A DNA stretch of 64,000 nucleotides, from the NCBI GenBank assembly GCA_036267255.1, contig DATAWK010000053.1, forward strand, positions 1 to 64,000, in the 5' to 3' direction. Position numbers and translations under genes: made by a program. The DNA is from DATAWK01 sp036267255 (GTDB lineage Bacteria > Acidobacteriota > Terriglobia > Terriglobales > Acidobacteriaceae). Numbering within the stretch: the stretch's first letter is position 1; each line of letters opens with the position of its first letter. Below, piece after piece: positions 16,457 to 25,326 of the stretch. Under the pieces are notes generated by a model that did no database searches, was not told the origin of the DNA, and saw only the letters and a list, made by a program, of their open reading frames with translations.

Positions 16457-18103
16457 TTAACTGGTCTTTGTGAAGCCGACATTGCGGACGTTCAGTGTGT
16501 AGACGCTGAATCCGGAGATGCGATGATTGGCGTCGCGATGGAAGACAAGGATTCCATAGTCGCCACTGTTGAACTCATCGGGCGCGATGGGAGTGAGTTT
16601 TAGCGGTGGATTCCAGTTGCAGCGAAGCGTCAGCGTTCCGTTGTCGATCGACAGATTGTAGGTGGTGTCGAGTTCCTCGCTTTGATAGTGCCCGGCAAAT
16701 TCCGCGAGAGCGTCGGCGCTGAGGCGCGGCGCTTCGATCCTGCTGCCGGTAAACGCTGTTCCGTTGTGTGTTTCGACGGTTGCCTGCATGCTGCCGTGGG
16801 CGTCATCGAAGGTGATGGTGCCAGTGTCGGCATTGGTAAATTGATTCGCACTTACACGGCGGAGTTTCGTATTCCGGTACGAGAGAGTGCCGTCGGCAGC
16901 CGTGAACGAATCGAGAATCTGTTTGTGCGTATCCAGATAGGTGCCGGCAAAGCGGGCGGGGTTGGGGAAGTCAGGATTGTTGGAAGTTTGCGCAGCTGGC
17001 ACGGGCGCAAGATCTTTTGCGAGATAGACGTCGGCGACTTTGTGCGCGAGGTTGCTTGTGAGTGCACTCGACAGATTGCAAAGAGCCACCACGGTGAAGT
17101 GCTGCTGCGGGAAGCGCGAAATTATGGTGCGGTATCCGAACAGGGCGCCATTGTGTTCCACCGTCGGCAAACCGCGATAGGCGCCGATTTCCAGGCCAAG
17201 CGCATAGCTGATCTTCTGGCCGTTGTTTAAGACGCCGCGAGTCTCCATCTCCTGAATGAGCGGGCCGTTGCCCAGCTTGTTGTTATAAAAATTTCTGTCC
17301 CACAAAAGCAGATCGTCCACGGTGCTCATGAGCCCACCGGCGCCGACGGTGTCATAACTTGTGGACCAATCGACGAGGAACTTGCCATTGTCGCCGGGTG
17401 CGTAGGCGGCAACGCGGTTGGGAACAACTACAGTACGGTCGTCGTAAAAGCGCGTGTGGGTCATTCCCAGCGGCTGAAAAATGTTTTCGGCGGCAAAGTC
17501 GGCCAGCGACATTTTGCTGACGCGCTGCACCACTACGCCAAGCAGAAAAAAGTTGGTGTTGCTGTAAATGTATTCCTCCCCGGGAATGTTGTTGAGGCCT
17601 TTCTGGCGCTCGACCAGCTTGAGCATTTCGGCTTGAGAATGGATATCGGAATAGTGCCGACCGGAAATCACGGTCAGCGTGAGGAAGTCGCGCAGCCCGC
17701 TGGTATGGTGCAGCATTTCGCGCAGCGTGATGGTGTGGCCATAATCGGGGAGTTCGGGGATGTATTTGCGAACGTCGTCGTCCAGTGAGAGACGCCCCTG
17801 TTCGGACAGCAACACAATGCTGGCAGCGGTGAATTGCTTGGACACCGAGCCCATGTAGAAAACGGACTCGGGCGAAAGGGGAACTCCAAGCTCCAGGCTG
17901 GCCTGACCGTAACCTTTGCGATAAATGAAATTTCCGTTCTGAATGACGCCAAGGGCGCAACCCGGGGAATCCGCGTTGTTGTAAGCGGCGAAAATCTGGT
18001 CCACCTTCGGTCGGTTGACCTGGGGTTGGCTGACCTGGGCCGTAAGGGCGGGAATGTTGGTGAAGAATCCGAGGGCAAGCGTAATGAGGGCAGTCAATCG
18101 CAT
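16457..18103 (-). CDS. Secreted serine hydrolase, beta-lactamase (class C/S12) family
   Basis: A signal peptide (residues 1-22, ending ALTAQ) is followed by three 5-residue units (QVSQP/QVNRP/KVDQI) from a 15-bp tandem repeat at about 17993-18037. The catalytic domain has the S-x-x-K motif SVSK (S86-K89), the Y-x-N motif YSN (180-182) and H-N-G near 317, all expected for S12 peptidases/esterases. Residues ~395-548 form a C-terminal beta-barrel/lipocalin-like domain common in these hydrolases. Length (548) is normal for D-aminopeptidase/esterase-like members. It is convergent with the ADOP gene and may act on peptides or esters in the periplasm; beta-lactam hydrolysis is not implied. Confidence 0.9.
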   Translation of the reverse strand: MRLTALITLALGFFTNIPALTAQVSQPQVNRPKVDQIFAAYNNADSPGCALGVIQNGNFIYRKGYGQASLELGVPLSPESVFYMGSVSKQFTAASIVLLSEQGRLSLDDDVRKYIPELPDYGHTITLREMLHHTSGLRDFLTLTVISGRHYSDIHSQAEMLKLVERQKGLNNIPGEEYIYSNTNFFLLGVVVQRVSKMSLADFAAENIFQPLGMTHTRFYDDRTVVVPNRVAAYAPGDNGKFLVDWSTSYDTVGAGGLMSTVDDLLLWDRNFYNNKLGNGPLIQEMETRGVLNNGQKISYALGLEIGAYRGLPTVEHNGALFGYRTIISRFPQQHFTVVALCNLSSALTSNLAHKVADVYLAKDLAPVPAAQTSNNPDFPNPARFAGTYLDTHKQILDSFTAADGTLSYRNTKLRRVSANQFTNADTGTITFDDAHGSMQATVETHNGTAFTGSRIEAPRLSADALAEFAGHYQSEELDTTYNLSIDNGTLTLRCNWNPPLKLTPIAPDEFNSGDYGILVFHRDANHRISGFSVYTLNVRNVGFTKTS

Positions 18104-18251
18104 CCGGTACTCCTTCCAGCGCTGATTTTTTCGGATATTGAGAACGGCGTAATTATAAAGGGCGTGCCGACGTGCCGATGCGATTCTTGTCGGAACCTTC
18201 TACACGCCCCAATTCGAGAGGAAGGCAATTGTATGATGGAGGACGGGGGCG

Positions 18252-18923
18252 ATGATGAGTCAAGTGCGCGTGGGTGCGTTTTCGATTTCGCTGGATGGGT
18301 TTGGCGCCGGACCGCGGCAAGCCCTGGATCATCCTCTTGGGGTGCGCGGCACGGAGCTGCACGCATGGTTTTTCGATACGGTGGTGTTCCAGAAGATGTA
18401 CGGGCAGAGCGGCGGGACGGAAGGAATCGACAACGACTTTGCCGCTCAGTCTTTCGAAAATGTCGGCGCCTGGATACTGGGTCGCAATATGTTCGGGCCG
18501 ATTCGAGGACCGTGGCAGGATGATTCCTGGAAAGGGTGGTGGGGCGATAATCCGCCGTACCATACGCCGGTGTTCGTGCTGACCCATCATGCGCGACCTG
18601 CGCTGACGATGGAAGGCGGCACGACATTCCACTTTGTGACCGATGGATTGGACGCAGCTCTGACGCGAGCCAAGGAAGCGGCTGACGGGAAAGATGTCCG
18701 CATCGGCGGCGGCGTGTCCGTCCTACGTCAATACCTGATTGCGGACGCGATCGACGAAATGCATTTAGCCGTGTCCCCGGTTCTGCTGGGCGAAGGGGAA
18801 CATCTGTTTTCAGGAATCGATCTGCCCAAGCGCGGATTCATTCCTTATAAGACGGTCGCCGGGGCAAAGGCAACGCATGTGCTTCTCAAAAAGGGACCGT
18901 TGCCCTCTGTTTCCACGCCATAG
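18252..18923 (+). CDS. Dihydrofolate reductase-like protein, RibD C-terminal family
   Basis: The 223-residue protein has the DHFR/RibD_C fold landmarks: an N-terminal strand VRVGAFSISLDGFGAGP, WILGRNMFGPIRGPW, VFVLTHHARP, the NADPH-binding glycine-rich DVRIGGGVSVLRQYL, and IDEMHLAVSPVLLGEGEHLF. Such stand-alone RibD_C proteins are NADPH-dependent reductases of unknown substrate and often sit as single genes. Two adjacent ATG codons at 18252/18255 can both start it. No folate or riboflavin genes are nearby. It is divergent from the serine hydrolase. Confidence 0.9.
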   Translation: MMSQVRVGAFSISLDGFGAGPRQALDHPLGVRGTELHAWFFDTVVFQKMYGQSGGTEGIDNDFAAQSFENVGAWILGRNMFGPIRGPWQDDSWKGWWGDNPPYHTPVFVLTHHARPALTMEGGTTFHFVTDGLDAALTRAKEAADGKDVRIGGGVSVLRQYLIADAIDEMHLAVSPVLLGEGEHLFSGIDLPKRGFIPYKTVAGAKATHVLLKKGPLPSVSTP

Positions 18924-19038
18924 AAGCCAGTTGCCGATTCCTTGCAGGTCTTCAACCAACCTTTTGTCTTGCAGCGGGCATCCTTATCCTCTAATGTGGC
19001 TATGGCTTCGTGCGGATGTTCTTCCATGACACGGACGC

Positions 19039-19057
19039 AGCCGGGCCCGGCTTTTTT
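19039..19057 (+). terminator. Rho-independent terminator
   Basis: A palindrome AGCCGGGCCCGGCT is followed by six T at 19052-19057. It lies 115 bp after the RibD-like gene and is the most likely terminator for it. Confidence 0.6.
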
Positions 19058-19124
19058 GTCGATACCAGGAGAGTGAAATTACTCTGCCGGGAAGCGCATT
19101 ATCGATCGATACCGAGGTGACTGG

Positions 19125-19232
19125 ATGATGGCAATAGAGATTGTCGGAATAGTGGTTGCCGTAGGCGTTCTGATTCTGTTGATTATGTTGGCTCCGGACA
19201 TCCGGCGCTATCTTCGCATTCGTTCCATGTAA
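19125..19232 (+). CDS. Small single-pass membrane protein (35 aa)
   Basis: A 35-residue frame starts at two adjacent ATG codons (19125, 19128) with GAGGTG 6-7 bp upstream. It has one transmembrane helix (IVGIVVAVGVLILLIMLA) and the basic tail PDIRRYLRIRSM. The P-D-I-R-R-Y-L-R-I-R end resembles the DUF6893 family of tiny membrane proteins found in Actinobacteria and Acidobacteria; I base this on memory of the motif. Function is unknown. Its start lies within a CTGGATGATGGC motif, two similar copies of which occur near 19470 and 19860. Confidence 0.6.
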   Translation: MMAIEIVGIVVAVGVLILLIMLAPDIRRYLRIRSM

Positions 19233-19412
19233 TCGCCGTTCCCGATTTGCCAGCGCATTCGACCCCAGCAGGGGATGGCTGGATGTGTGCTCGAAGTTCC
19301 TGACCGGGCGCAGATCTGGCTAGCTCTTATCGTGGTATTGTGACTATGGTCGATGAATCCAATACCCAGTCCTCAAGCCGCAAGAGGATGCCATGATGTG
19401 TTCGTTCTTTTC

Positions 19413-19435
19413 AGCCTCTGATACGAGGCTTTTTC
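19413..19435 (+). terminator. Terminator-like hairpin
   Basis: AGCCTC-TGATAC-GAGGCT (19413-19430) is followed by five T. It lies 180 bp after the 35-aa gene and about 75 bp upstream of the DUF4242 gene. It could end the small-protein transcript or act as an attenuator of the next gene. Confidence 0.5.
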
Positions 19436-19508
19436 TGTATAAGTTCAGTTTCTGTGGCTGCACCTGGAGCATGATGGCAGCGTATGAAGCAAGAAGGAGA
19501 CGGATGTT

Positions 19509-19781
19509 ATGCCAAAGTTTGTTATTGAACGGGAAATTCCGGAAGCCGGGAAGCTGTCGGCGGAGCAACTGAAGGCAATATCGCAAACGTCGTGCGGCGT
19601 GCTGCGGGAGTTGGGGCCGCAGATCCAGTGGGTACAGAGCTACGTTACCGACGACAAAATCTACTGCGTGTACATTGCGCCGGATGAAGAAACAATCCGC
19701 AAGCATGCGCAGCAGGGCGGATTTCCAGCCAACCGGGTTTCGCGCATTCGATGGATGATCGATCCGACAACCGCTGAGTAA
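19509..19781 (+). CDS. DUF4242 (SCO4226-like) small protein
   Basis: The 90-residue product begins MPKFVIEREIPEAGKLSAEQL and contains VQSYVTDDKIYCVYIAPDEETIRKHA, followed by a G-F-P-A-N-R-V-S segment. This matches the DUF4242 family, whose Streptomyces member SCO4226 is a nickel-binding protein with a ferredoxin-like fold. A Shine-Dalgarno GAAGGAGA is about 8 bp upstream. It is flanked by two terminator-like hairpins and appears monocistronic. Its physiological role is unknown. Confidence 0.85.
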   Translation: MPKFVIEREIPEAGKLSAEQLKAISQTSCGVLRELGPQIQWVQSYVTDDKIYCVYIAPDEETIRKHAQQGGFPANRVSRIRWMIDPTTAE

Positions 19782-19809
19782 GCCGGCATTCGCAGGAATT
19801 TAGATGAGA

Positions 19810-19843
19810 GGTCTGCCCGGATGAGAGCAGGCCTTTTTGTTTT
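19810..19843 (+). terminator. Rho-independent terminator of the DUF4242 gene
   Basis: GGTCTGC (19810-19816) pairs with GCAGGCC (19827-19833) with one wobble, and is followed by TTTTTGTTTT. It lies 28 bp after the DUF4242 stop codon. Confidence 0.8.
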
Positions 19844-19943
19844 GCGCAGGAAATGACTGGATGATGGCTGCGTAGGAATTCGTATTTCCAGGGCAACATC
19901 GCGGCTTCCAATGGAAGAATGGAAGCCACGATGGAGATTGGCA

Positions 19944-22619
19944 TTACTGACTGCGCAGAGCGATCAATGGGTTGATGCGAGAGGCTCTGCGCGCAGGCAG
20001 ATAGCCGGAGACCAAGGCCACGGCGATGAGAGCAACGATCATGCCCGCATAGGTCGTCGCGTCCCAGGGTGAGGTAGCGAAGAGAAGCGATGTGATGAGG
20101 CGGGCGGATGCGAGCGATGCGGCTGCTCCCAAGGCAATTCCGGCAAGCGTAAGACGCAACGTGTCCAGAACGACGCCACGCTGGACGATGCCGGTGGTTG
20201 CTCCAAGCGCCATGCGGATGCCGATTTCCTGCGTCCTTCGCGTGACCGAGTAGGAGATGACGCCGTAGATGCCGAGGGCGGCGAGCAGGAGACCGAGGCC
20301 GGCGAATGCGGCAACGAGCAGGACAAAAAAGCGGCGGGGCGAGCTGGCGCGGTCGACAAGCGTCTGGATCGGGACGAGCTGGTATGCGGGCTGGGCGGGG
20401 TTGATCTCGCGCAGCACTCCCATGACGGAAGAAGCGAGCGAGGCAGGCGGCAATTTGGTGCGAATGACGAGATGAGCCCCAACCGGCCCGAATTGCGGCG
20501 CGGTTTCGGAGAGGTACATCTGCCAGCCGGGTGCAGTCTCCGCGCTAGTCTCATGCACATCGGCGACAACGCCGATCACCTGGGCATAGCCGTGGCTGCT
20601 TCCGTTAATGATGGCGATTTTTCCGATGGGGTCTTCGCCGGGCCATAAGTAACGGGCGACGGTTTCGTTGACGATGACGACGGCTTGTTTCTTATCCGTG
20701 TCTTCCCATGCAATATCGCGGCCTTGGACCAGATGCATGCCCATGGCACGCAGGTAGCCAGGGGTGACGAGATAGACAAAGGTATCCGGCACCCCGTGTT
20801 TTCTGTAAGCGTGTCCTTTGGCGTCAATACCCCAACTGCGGTTGATGGTCAGAGGCAGGTTGTCGGAGATGCCTGCGGTTTCGACGCCGGGAATCTGCTC
20901 GACGCGTTGAAGAATCTGCTGCAGGATAACGCCGCGTTTTACGGGGTCGCCGCCGTCGTCGTAGCTGACGCTGATGGCGGCGGAATGGCTGGGTTGAAAA
21001 CCCAGATCGACATCGAGCACGTGAAGAAAGCTACGCAGGAGCAGTCCGGCACCGACAAGCAGTACACAGGCCAGCGCGACCTCGCAGACGACAAGAACAG
21101 AGCGCATGCGCTGATGGCTTTTTCCTTCGCCGGTTGCTTGTCCGCCCTCTTTGAGGGCCTCCTGCAGACTGCCGGTTGCCAGCCGGATGCCGGGCATAAG
21201 ACTGAATAAGAGTGAGGCCGCGATGGCGACGAGGAGTGTCCAGGCGAGGGCCGTGCTGTCAATGTGCAGGCTGCTGAGCAGAGGCAGCGCGATGGAATTC
21301 TGGTGGGACAGCCAGCCAAGGATGCCATAGGCGAGGCCGAGACCCAACACAGCGCCAGCGAGCGAGAGAAGGAGACTTTCCATGAGCAACTGGCGAATGA
21401 TTCTGGCGCGGCCTGCGCCGAGAGCGGTGCGAATCGCGAACTCCCTGGAGCGAGCGGCGGAGCGGGCGAGCAGCAGGCTGGAGAGATTGACGCACGCGAT
21501 GAGAAGAATCATGCCGACGGCGCACCACAACACGATGAGCGACCGGCGGAGTTTACCGCTGACATAGTCTTTGAGGGTGGAGAGGTCGGCACTGTAGCCA
21601 ACGCCCATATCCGGACGCTTGAAGTTGTAATGGAGTTGCGGAAAGAGAGAAGCCGCTTCTGCCTGGGCCTGAGCCAGCGTGACGCCGGGCTTGAGGCGGC
21701 CGACGAGGTTCATGGTGTTACCCCAGTCCTCCATATCGGCAAAGATGGCGGGGGTGAAGAGATCGACCTTGGAGCCGGGGGAGAAAACGGAGCCGAAGTC
21801 GAAGGTGTCAGGGAGCACGCCAACGATCGTAGTCGGGTTGCCGTCGAGATTGATGACCTTGCCGATGATGAGAGGGTCGGCGGCGAATTGGCGCTTCCAG
21901 AATGGATAGCTGAGTATGGCGACGGGGCGACTGTTCCTGACGATTTCCTCCGCGCTGAAATTGCGTCCGAGCAGGGGCTTCACTCCCAGGGTTGGAAAGA
22001 AGTTGCCGGCCACGGAAATGCCGGTGAGCGGACGCGGCTGATCCTTGCCGATGAGCTTTACGTTGCCAGGACCGGAGAAACCGAAGTATCCGGTGACCTG
22101 CTGGAAGGTGCGAGTCCGCTGCTGCAACTCCTGCAAGGCGTCGGTGGAGAATGGCCTGCTGGACTCGGCGGCTTTGGGGTCCAGATCATGGATCCGGATC
22201 AGTTGCTGCGCATTCGGAAAAGGAAGCGGCCGGAGGAGCAGCGTGTTGACGACGCTGAAGACGGCGACGTTGGCGCCGATTGCGAGCGTGAGGATGAGGA
22301 TGGAGACAATGCTGAAACCGCGATCGCGAGCGAGGGTGCGGAAGGTGTAGCGCAGGTCCTGGAGCAAGACGCTCAAGCGTTCCGTGAAGCGTTTGCGGCG
22401 TTCCATTTTCTCTCCCATGCGTTGACCTATTTGCTGTACCGTGCGGAAATCTCCGAATTGGCGTTTGGCTTCCTGGCGGGCGGCTTCGGGTTCCCAGCCC
22501 TGCGCGATGAGATCTTCAATCCTGGCTTCGAGGTGAAAGCGCAACTCATCGTTCACGTCGGAAGCGGGGTCGGGGCCGAGCAGGCGGTCGTAGCGTCGCC
22601 AGAAATGATTCGATCTCAT
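19944..22619 (-). CDS. ADOP-family FtsX/MacB-type permease
   Basis: The start is ATG 22619 (MRSNHFWRRYDRLLG), which overlaps the PadR stop by 4 bp. An upstream in-frame start at 22778 would lie within padR. The 891-residue protein has the prefix domain (DVNDELRFHLEARIEDLIAQG...AKRQFGDF), first TM (FSIVSILILTLAIGANVAVFS), MacB-PCD, the FtsX block (LLARSAARSREFAIRTALGAG), a second periplasmic domain, and a last block with RRTQEIGIRMALGATTGIV and the end PARRASRINPLIALRSQ. Role: permease for an export or lipoprotein-handling ABC system. It is more distant from the 11137/13811 pair than those are from each other. Confidence 0.95.
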   Translation of the reverse strand: MRSNHFWRRYDRLLGPDPASDVNDELRFHLEARIEDLIAQGWEPEAARQEAKRQFGDFRTVQQIGQRMGEKMERRKRFTERLSVLLQDLRYTFRTLARDRGFSIVSILILTLAIGANVAVFSVVNTLLLRPLPFPNAQQLIRIHDLDPKAAESSRPFSTDALQELQQRTRTFQQVTGYFGFSGPGNVKLIGKDQPRPLTGISVAGNFFPTLGVKPLLGRNFSAEEIVRNSRPVAILSYPFWKRQFAADPLIIGKVINLDGNPTTIVGVLPDTFDFGSVFSPGSKVDLFTPAIFADMEDWGNTMNLVGRLKPGVTLAQAQAEAASLFPQLHYNFKRPDMGVGYSADLSTLKDYVSGKLRRSLIVLWCAVGMILLIACVNLSSLLLARSAARSREFAIRTALGAGRARIIRQLLMESLLLSLAGAVLGLGLAYGILGWLSHQNSIALPLLSSLHIDSTALAWTLLVAIAASLLFSLMPGIRLATGSLQEALKEGGQATGEGKSHQRMRSVLVVCEVALACVLLVGAGLLLRSFLHVLDVDLGFQPSHSAAISVSYDDGGDPVKRGVILQQILQRVEQIPGVETAGISDNLPLTINRSWGIDAKGHAYRKHGVPDTFVYLVTPGYLRAMGMHLVQGRDIAWEDTDKKQAVVIVNETVARYLWPGEDPIGKIAIINGSSHGYAQVIGVVADVHETSAETAPGWQMYLSETAPQFGPVGAHLVIRTKLPPASLASSVMGVLREINPAQPAYQLVPIQTLVDRASSPRRFFVLLVAAFAGLGLLLAALGIYGVISYSVTRRTQEIGIRMALGATTGIVQRGVVLDTLRLTLAGIALGAAASLASARLITSLLFATSPWDATTYAGMIVALIAVALVSGYLPARRASRINPLIALRSQ

Positions 22620-22975
22620 CCGATCTCCTCCGGCAACGGAGGCTGCGTTGCGTCGAGCACCTTGGCCACGGCCGTTGCGTATGCGTCCCAGGTCTTCACT
22701 TCGTGACGCAGCTGACGTCGCCCTGCTGCGGTGAGTCGATAGAATTTGGCCTTGCGATTGTTCTCGGAAAGTCCCCACTCGGCCTCAAGCAGCCCCTTGC
22801 TTTCCAGTCGCCAGAGGGCGGGATAGAGCGTGCCCTCTTCGACCAACAATGCATCGTCGCTTTGGCGGCGGATGAGGCTGGTGATGCCATAACCGTGCAG
22901 CGGCCCCCAGACCAGAGCCTTGAGGATAAGGACATCCAACGTTCCGCGAAGAAACTCGAGTTTGGCCGAATCCAT
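22616..22975 (-). CDS. PadR-family transcriptional regulator
   Basis: The 119-residue winged-helix protein reads LEFLRGTLDVLILKALVWGPLHGYGITSLI, then EEGTLYPALWRLESKGLLEAEWG, then the wing KAKFYRLTAAGRRQLRHE. It is coupled by an ATGA overlap to the downstream ADOP permease. A long imperfect inverted repeat immediately upstream (22981-23032) is the likely binding site. It belongs to a different PadR subgroup from the 10783 protein (different N-terminus and dimer helix). Confidence 0.95.
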   Translation of the reverse strand: MDSAKLEFLRGTLDVLILKALVWGPLHGYGITSLIRRQSDDALLVEEGTLYPALWRLESKGLLEAEWGLSENNRKAKFYRLTAAGRRQLRHEVKTWDAYATAVAKVLDATQPPLPEEIG

Positions 22976-22980
22976 GTGTA

Positions 22981-23032
22981 CCCCTTGCGTTCCAAGGGAA
23001 GACTCTCATACTTCCCCTGTGAATGCAAGGGG
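22981..23032 (-). promoter_or_regulatory. Long inverted repeat upstream of padR-ADOP operon
   Basis: The arm CCCCTTGCGTTC...GGGAAG (22981-23001) and the arm CTTCCCC...GCAAGGGG (23011-23032) are inverted repeats with three differences and a 9-bp loop. It lies 5 bp before the padR start codon, so it is either the PadR operator or a 5'-UTR hairpin that masks the ribosome site. Confidence 0.6.
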
Positions 23033-23111
23033 AGTGTTCTCCGAGGTCCATTTGGGAGAAAATCGCCGGTTCGCTCCCGTGACAAGAGATGGAAAGAAAC
23101 TGTTCTGTCAA

Positions 23112-23134
23112 GACAAGGGCGTTTGTCGGGACTT
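23112..23134. repeat. Dispersed repeat core, copy C
   Basis: GACAAGGGCGTTTGTCGGGA matches the core at 3063-3083, and with two differences the core at 200-219. GACAA/TTGTC can pair as a small hairpin. The wider sequence 23033-23255 holds no gene that I can support. Confidence 0.55.
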
Positions 23135-23255
23135 ATCCGGCGACGCGCGCTTCTGCCGCGGCAAGCGGAAGAGAAATGACAGCGGGCCGCCTTTTACGGA
23201 TGTGAACCAGGCCGAGCCTGGAAGAGTGCATATTTGAGTCAAAGATTTGCGTCGG

Positions 23256-24080
23256 TCAGGGCAGAATCGCGAAAGCTCTCGCCGGAAAACCAAGACCGTG
23301 TTCCGGCTTGGGCCAAGTGACAACAATCAGGGCTCCCGTCTCCGGCACCTCGTCGAGATGGGCCATCGCCTCGATCTGCCAATGGTCATGGGTCAACAGC
23401 CATTTCTCCGACTTCATATCTTTGCTCGTATCGGTGTCCATCGACTCGTGCCCATTGGCTATGATGCCGCGCTGCTCGTACAGGAACTGGATCGCCTCAA
23501 AGGACCACGCCGGAAAAGGATAGCGTTTGAAGCGCTCCGGATTGGTATCCCAATCCTTGTACATATCGGTGCGCAACGCGGCAAAGCATCCCGCCGGCAC
23601 CCGGCCATGCCTGCTCTCCCAGCTTTTGATGTCGGCAACGGTAAGCGCGTGATTGGGGTCCTTGCGGAGCATCGGCGTGATATCGAAGACCACCAGCGGC
23701 AGGATCATCTGCTTGAGCGGAATTTCGTCCAAGGTCATGCCATGGGGGTCAAAGTGCGCAGGTGGATCGACATGGGTGCCGTATTGCCCGACCATCGAAT
23801 AGAAGTCGGCGTGAAAACCGTCCTTTGCGATGGTGTAGGGGCGTCCCGTTCTGGGGTCTGCGGCGCTCGAAAAAGTCGCCTGACCGAATCCTTGCCACAC
23901 AGGCGTCAATGGGCTGAAGGAATGTGTGAGATCGACGAAGCGCTTCGACGAGATGATCTTGTATGCCTGCGCGAGCGATTCGTTCTGGGCGCGAGCGGCT
24001 GGCGGCAGGGCACACGTGAAAATCAGACCCAATACTGCCGCGATTAAACAAGTGCGACGCGCAACGGATTTCGGATTCAT
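23256..24080 (-). CDS. Secreted cyclase-family hydrolase (kynurenine formamidase-like)
   Basis: I place the start at ATG 24080, giving 274 residues with a signal peptide (RRTCLIAAVLGLIFTCALPPAARA). The mature protein has the cyclase/KynB signature FVDLTHSFSPLTPVW and the metal-binding H-x-G-T-H-x-D-x-P-x-H type motif GTHVDPPAHF, followed by IPLKQMILPLVVFDI. Members are metal-dependent amide or lactone hydrolases. Export to the periplasm argues against a tryptophan-catabolic role and for a general amidohydrolase. It is divergent from the sigma factor gene. Confidence 0.85.
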   Translation of the reverse strand: MNPKSVARRTCLIAAVLGLIFTCALPPAARAQNESLAQAYKIISSKRFVDLTHSFSPLTPVWQGFGQATFSSAADPRTGRPYTIAKDGFHADFYSMVGQYGTHVDPPAHFDPHGMTLDEIPLKQMILPLVVFDITPMLRKDPNHALTVADIKSWESRHGRVPAGCFAALRTDMYKDWDTNPERFKRYPFPAWSFEAIQFLYEQRGIIANGHESMDTDTSKDMKSEKWLLTHDHWQIEAMAHLDEVPETGALIVVTWPKPEHGLGFPARAFAILP

Positions 24081-24245
24081 GCGATGCCTCCTCGACAATC
24101 CCCAGGAAAGCGGCGGGGGAACGATGATCGGTACGTTTTGCACGCGGCCATTCTATGCCTCAGTCGCGATGCGGGCAACGACCGTACGCGGGGTTATTTT
24201 TCGATGCATGCGTAATTTGGGACGGCTGATCCGTATACACCCCGT

Positions 24246-24848
24246 ATGTTCGAATACGATATGACATTGGCGGGGGAAGTGAACAGCGATACCCAGCACA
24301 TTGCGCGCGGCCTTCGCCGGGGAGATGTCGTACTGCTGCAGGGCCTGGTGGAGCAATATCAGTATCGCCTGGTCCGCTATCTGATTTATCTGCTGGGCAG
24401 GCGCGACGAGGTGGACGACCTGGTGCAGGAAACATGGCTGCGCGTGCTGGAGCGCGGGCGCAGCTACGACGGACGCTCGCGTTTTGAGCCGTGGCTGTTT
24501 ACCATTGCGCGCAATCTCACGATCGATCACCTGCGCAAGCGGAGAACCTTTAGCCTGGACACGAACGACGATACAGAACGAGAGACTGCACCTCTGGCTG
24601 CTGTGTCCGATGCGCCGTCGCCGTTTGTGCTGGCGGCGCGAACGGAAGATGCGCAGCGCCTTGCCGGTTCGCTGCAGACATTGGAGTTGATCTATCGCGA
24701 AGCGCTGGTGCTTCGCTTTCAAGAGGATTTATCGCTGCAGGAAATCGCCGCGATTGCAGGCGTGCCCGTCAGCACCGTCGCTTCGAGAATTTATCGAGGG
24801 CTGGCAACGCTGCGAGCGCAGATGGATGGAGGAAAGCATGCAAGCTGA
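24246..24848 (+). CDS. ECF RNA polymerase sigma factor
   Basis: Region 2 (LLQGLVEQYQYRLVRYLIYLLGRRDEVDDLVQETWLRVLER, FEPWLFTIARNLTIDHLRKRR) and region 4 (ALVLRFQEDLSLQEIAAIAGVPVSTVASRIYRGLATLRAQM) are intact. Length is 200. It overlaps the next gene, a ZAS-type anti-sigma factor, by 11 bp, which forms the normal sigma/anti-sigma couple. The target regulon is unknown. The secreted subtilisin downstream and the zinc-ribbon membrane protein in the operon may belong to it. Confidence 0.95.
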   Translation: MFEYDMTLAGEVNSDTQHIARGLRRGDVVLLQGLVEQYQYRLVRYLIYLLGRRDEVDDLVQETWLRVLERGRSYDGRSRFEPWLFTIARNLTIDHLRKRRTFSLDTNDDTERETAPLAAVSDAPSPFVLAARTEDAQRLAGSLQTLELIYREALVLRFQEDLSLQEIAAIAGVPVSTVASRIYRGLATLRAQMDGGKHAS

Positions 24849-25326
24849 CGGTCACGAAACGATGCGACATGGCATCGACAAAACGCTGGCGGGCGAGGCG
24901 TCGCCGCAGGAGGAGCAGGCGCTGCGAGAACATCTGCGGGATTGCGCTGCGTGCCAGGAATATCTGAACGCGAGCACACGCGTGATTGCCAGCCTGAGCG
25001 AGTTTTCCTTCGAGGTAGACCCGGGCCTGCAGGCGAGAGTCTGCGCGTCACTGCAAATGCGGGCGCAGCAGCTGGAGGCAAAACAGCCAAGCCGCCGACG
25101 CATGCTGTGGGGATGCGTGGCTGCGCTGATGCTGACGGCGATTGGCTCCTTCGTCGCGGCGCAGTTCGGCGGACTTGCTGCCGCTGCGTTTCACATCGAG
25201 CCTGCGCAGGTGCAGTTTGGCTTGGTTGCGTTCTGGATTGCGCCGTCTTTGTGTTTCTGTCTGCTGTTGCTGCTGCTGCCCATTTTTCCGACCGGGTGGA
25301 TGCATACGAAAGGATGGTCGTTATGA
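24838..25326 (+). CDS. Zinc-finger (ZAS) anti-sigma factor
   Basis: The start is ATG 24838, preceded by GGAGGAAAG and overlapping the sigma gene. The 162-residue protein has the zinc anti-sigma motif H32-x3-C36-x2-C39 (HLRDCAAC). A first TM helix spans about residues 86-105 (WGCVAALMLTAIGSFVAAQF) and a second is near 130-152. It should hold the sigma factor at the membrane. It ends in an ATGA overlap with the next gene. Confidence 0.9.
   Translation: MQADGHETMRHGIDKTLAGEASPQEEQALREHLRDCAACQEYLNASTRVIASLSEFSFEVDPGLQARVCASLQMRAQQLEAKQPSRRRMLWGCVAALMLTAIGSFVAAQFGGLAAAAFHIEPAQVQFGLVAFWIAPSLCFCLLLLLLPIFPTGWMHTKGWSL

Noticed and set aside
21264..22706. Long plus-strand open frame of 480 codons opposite the ADOP permease
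   Set aside because: Antisense to a well-supported permease; high-GC DNA gives long shadow frames, and the translation is low-complexity without any domain.
22981..23032. Possible rho-independent terminator
   Set aside because: No T-tract on either side of the stem; position before a start codon fits an operator better.
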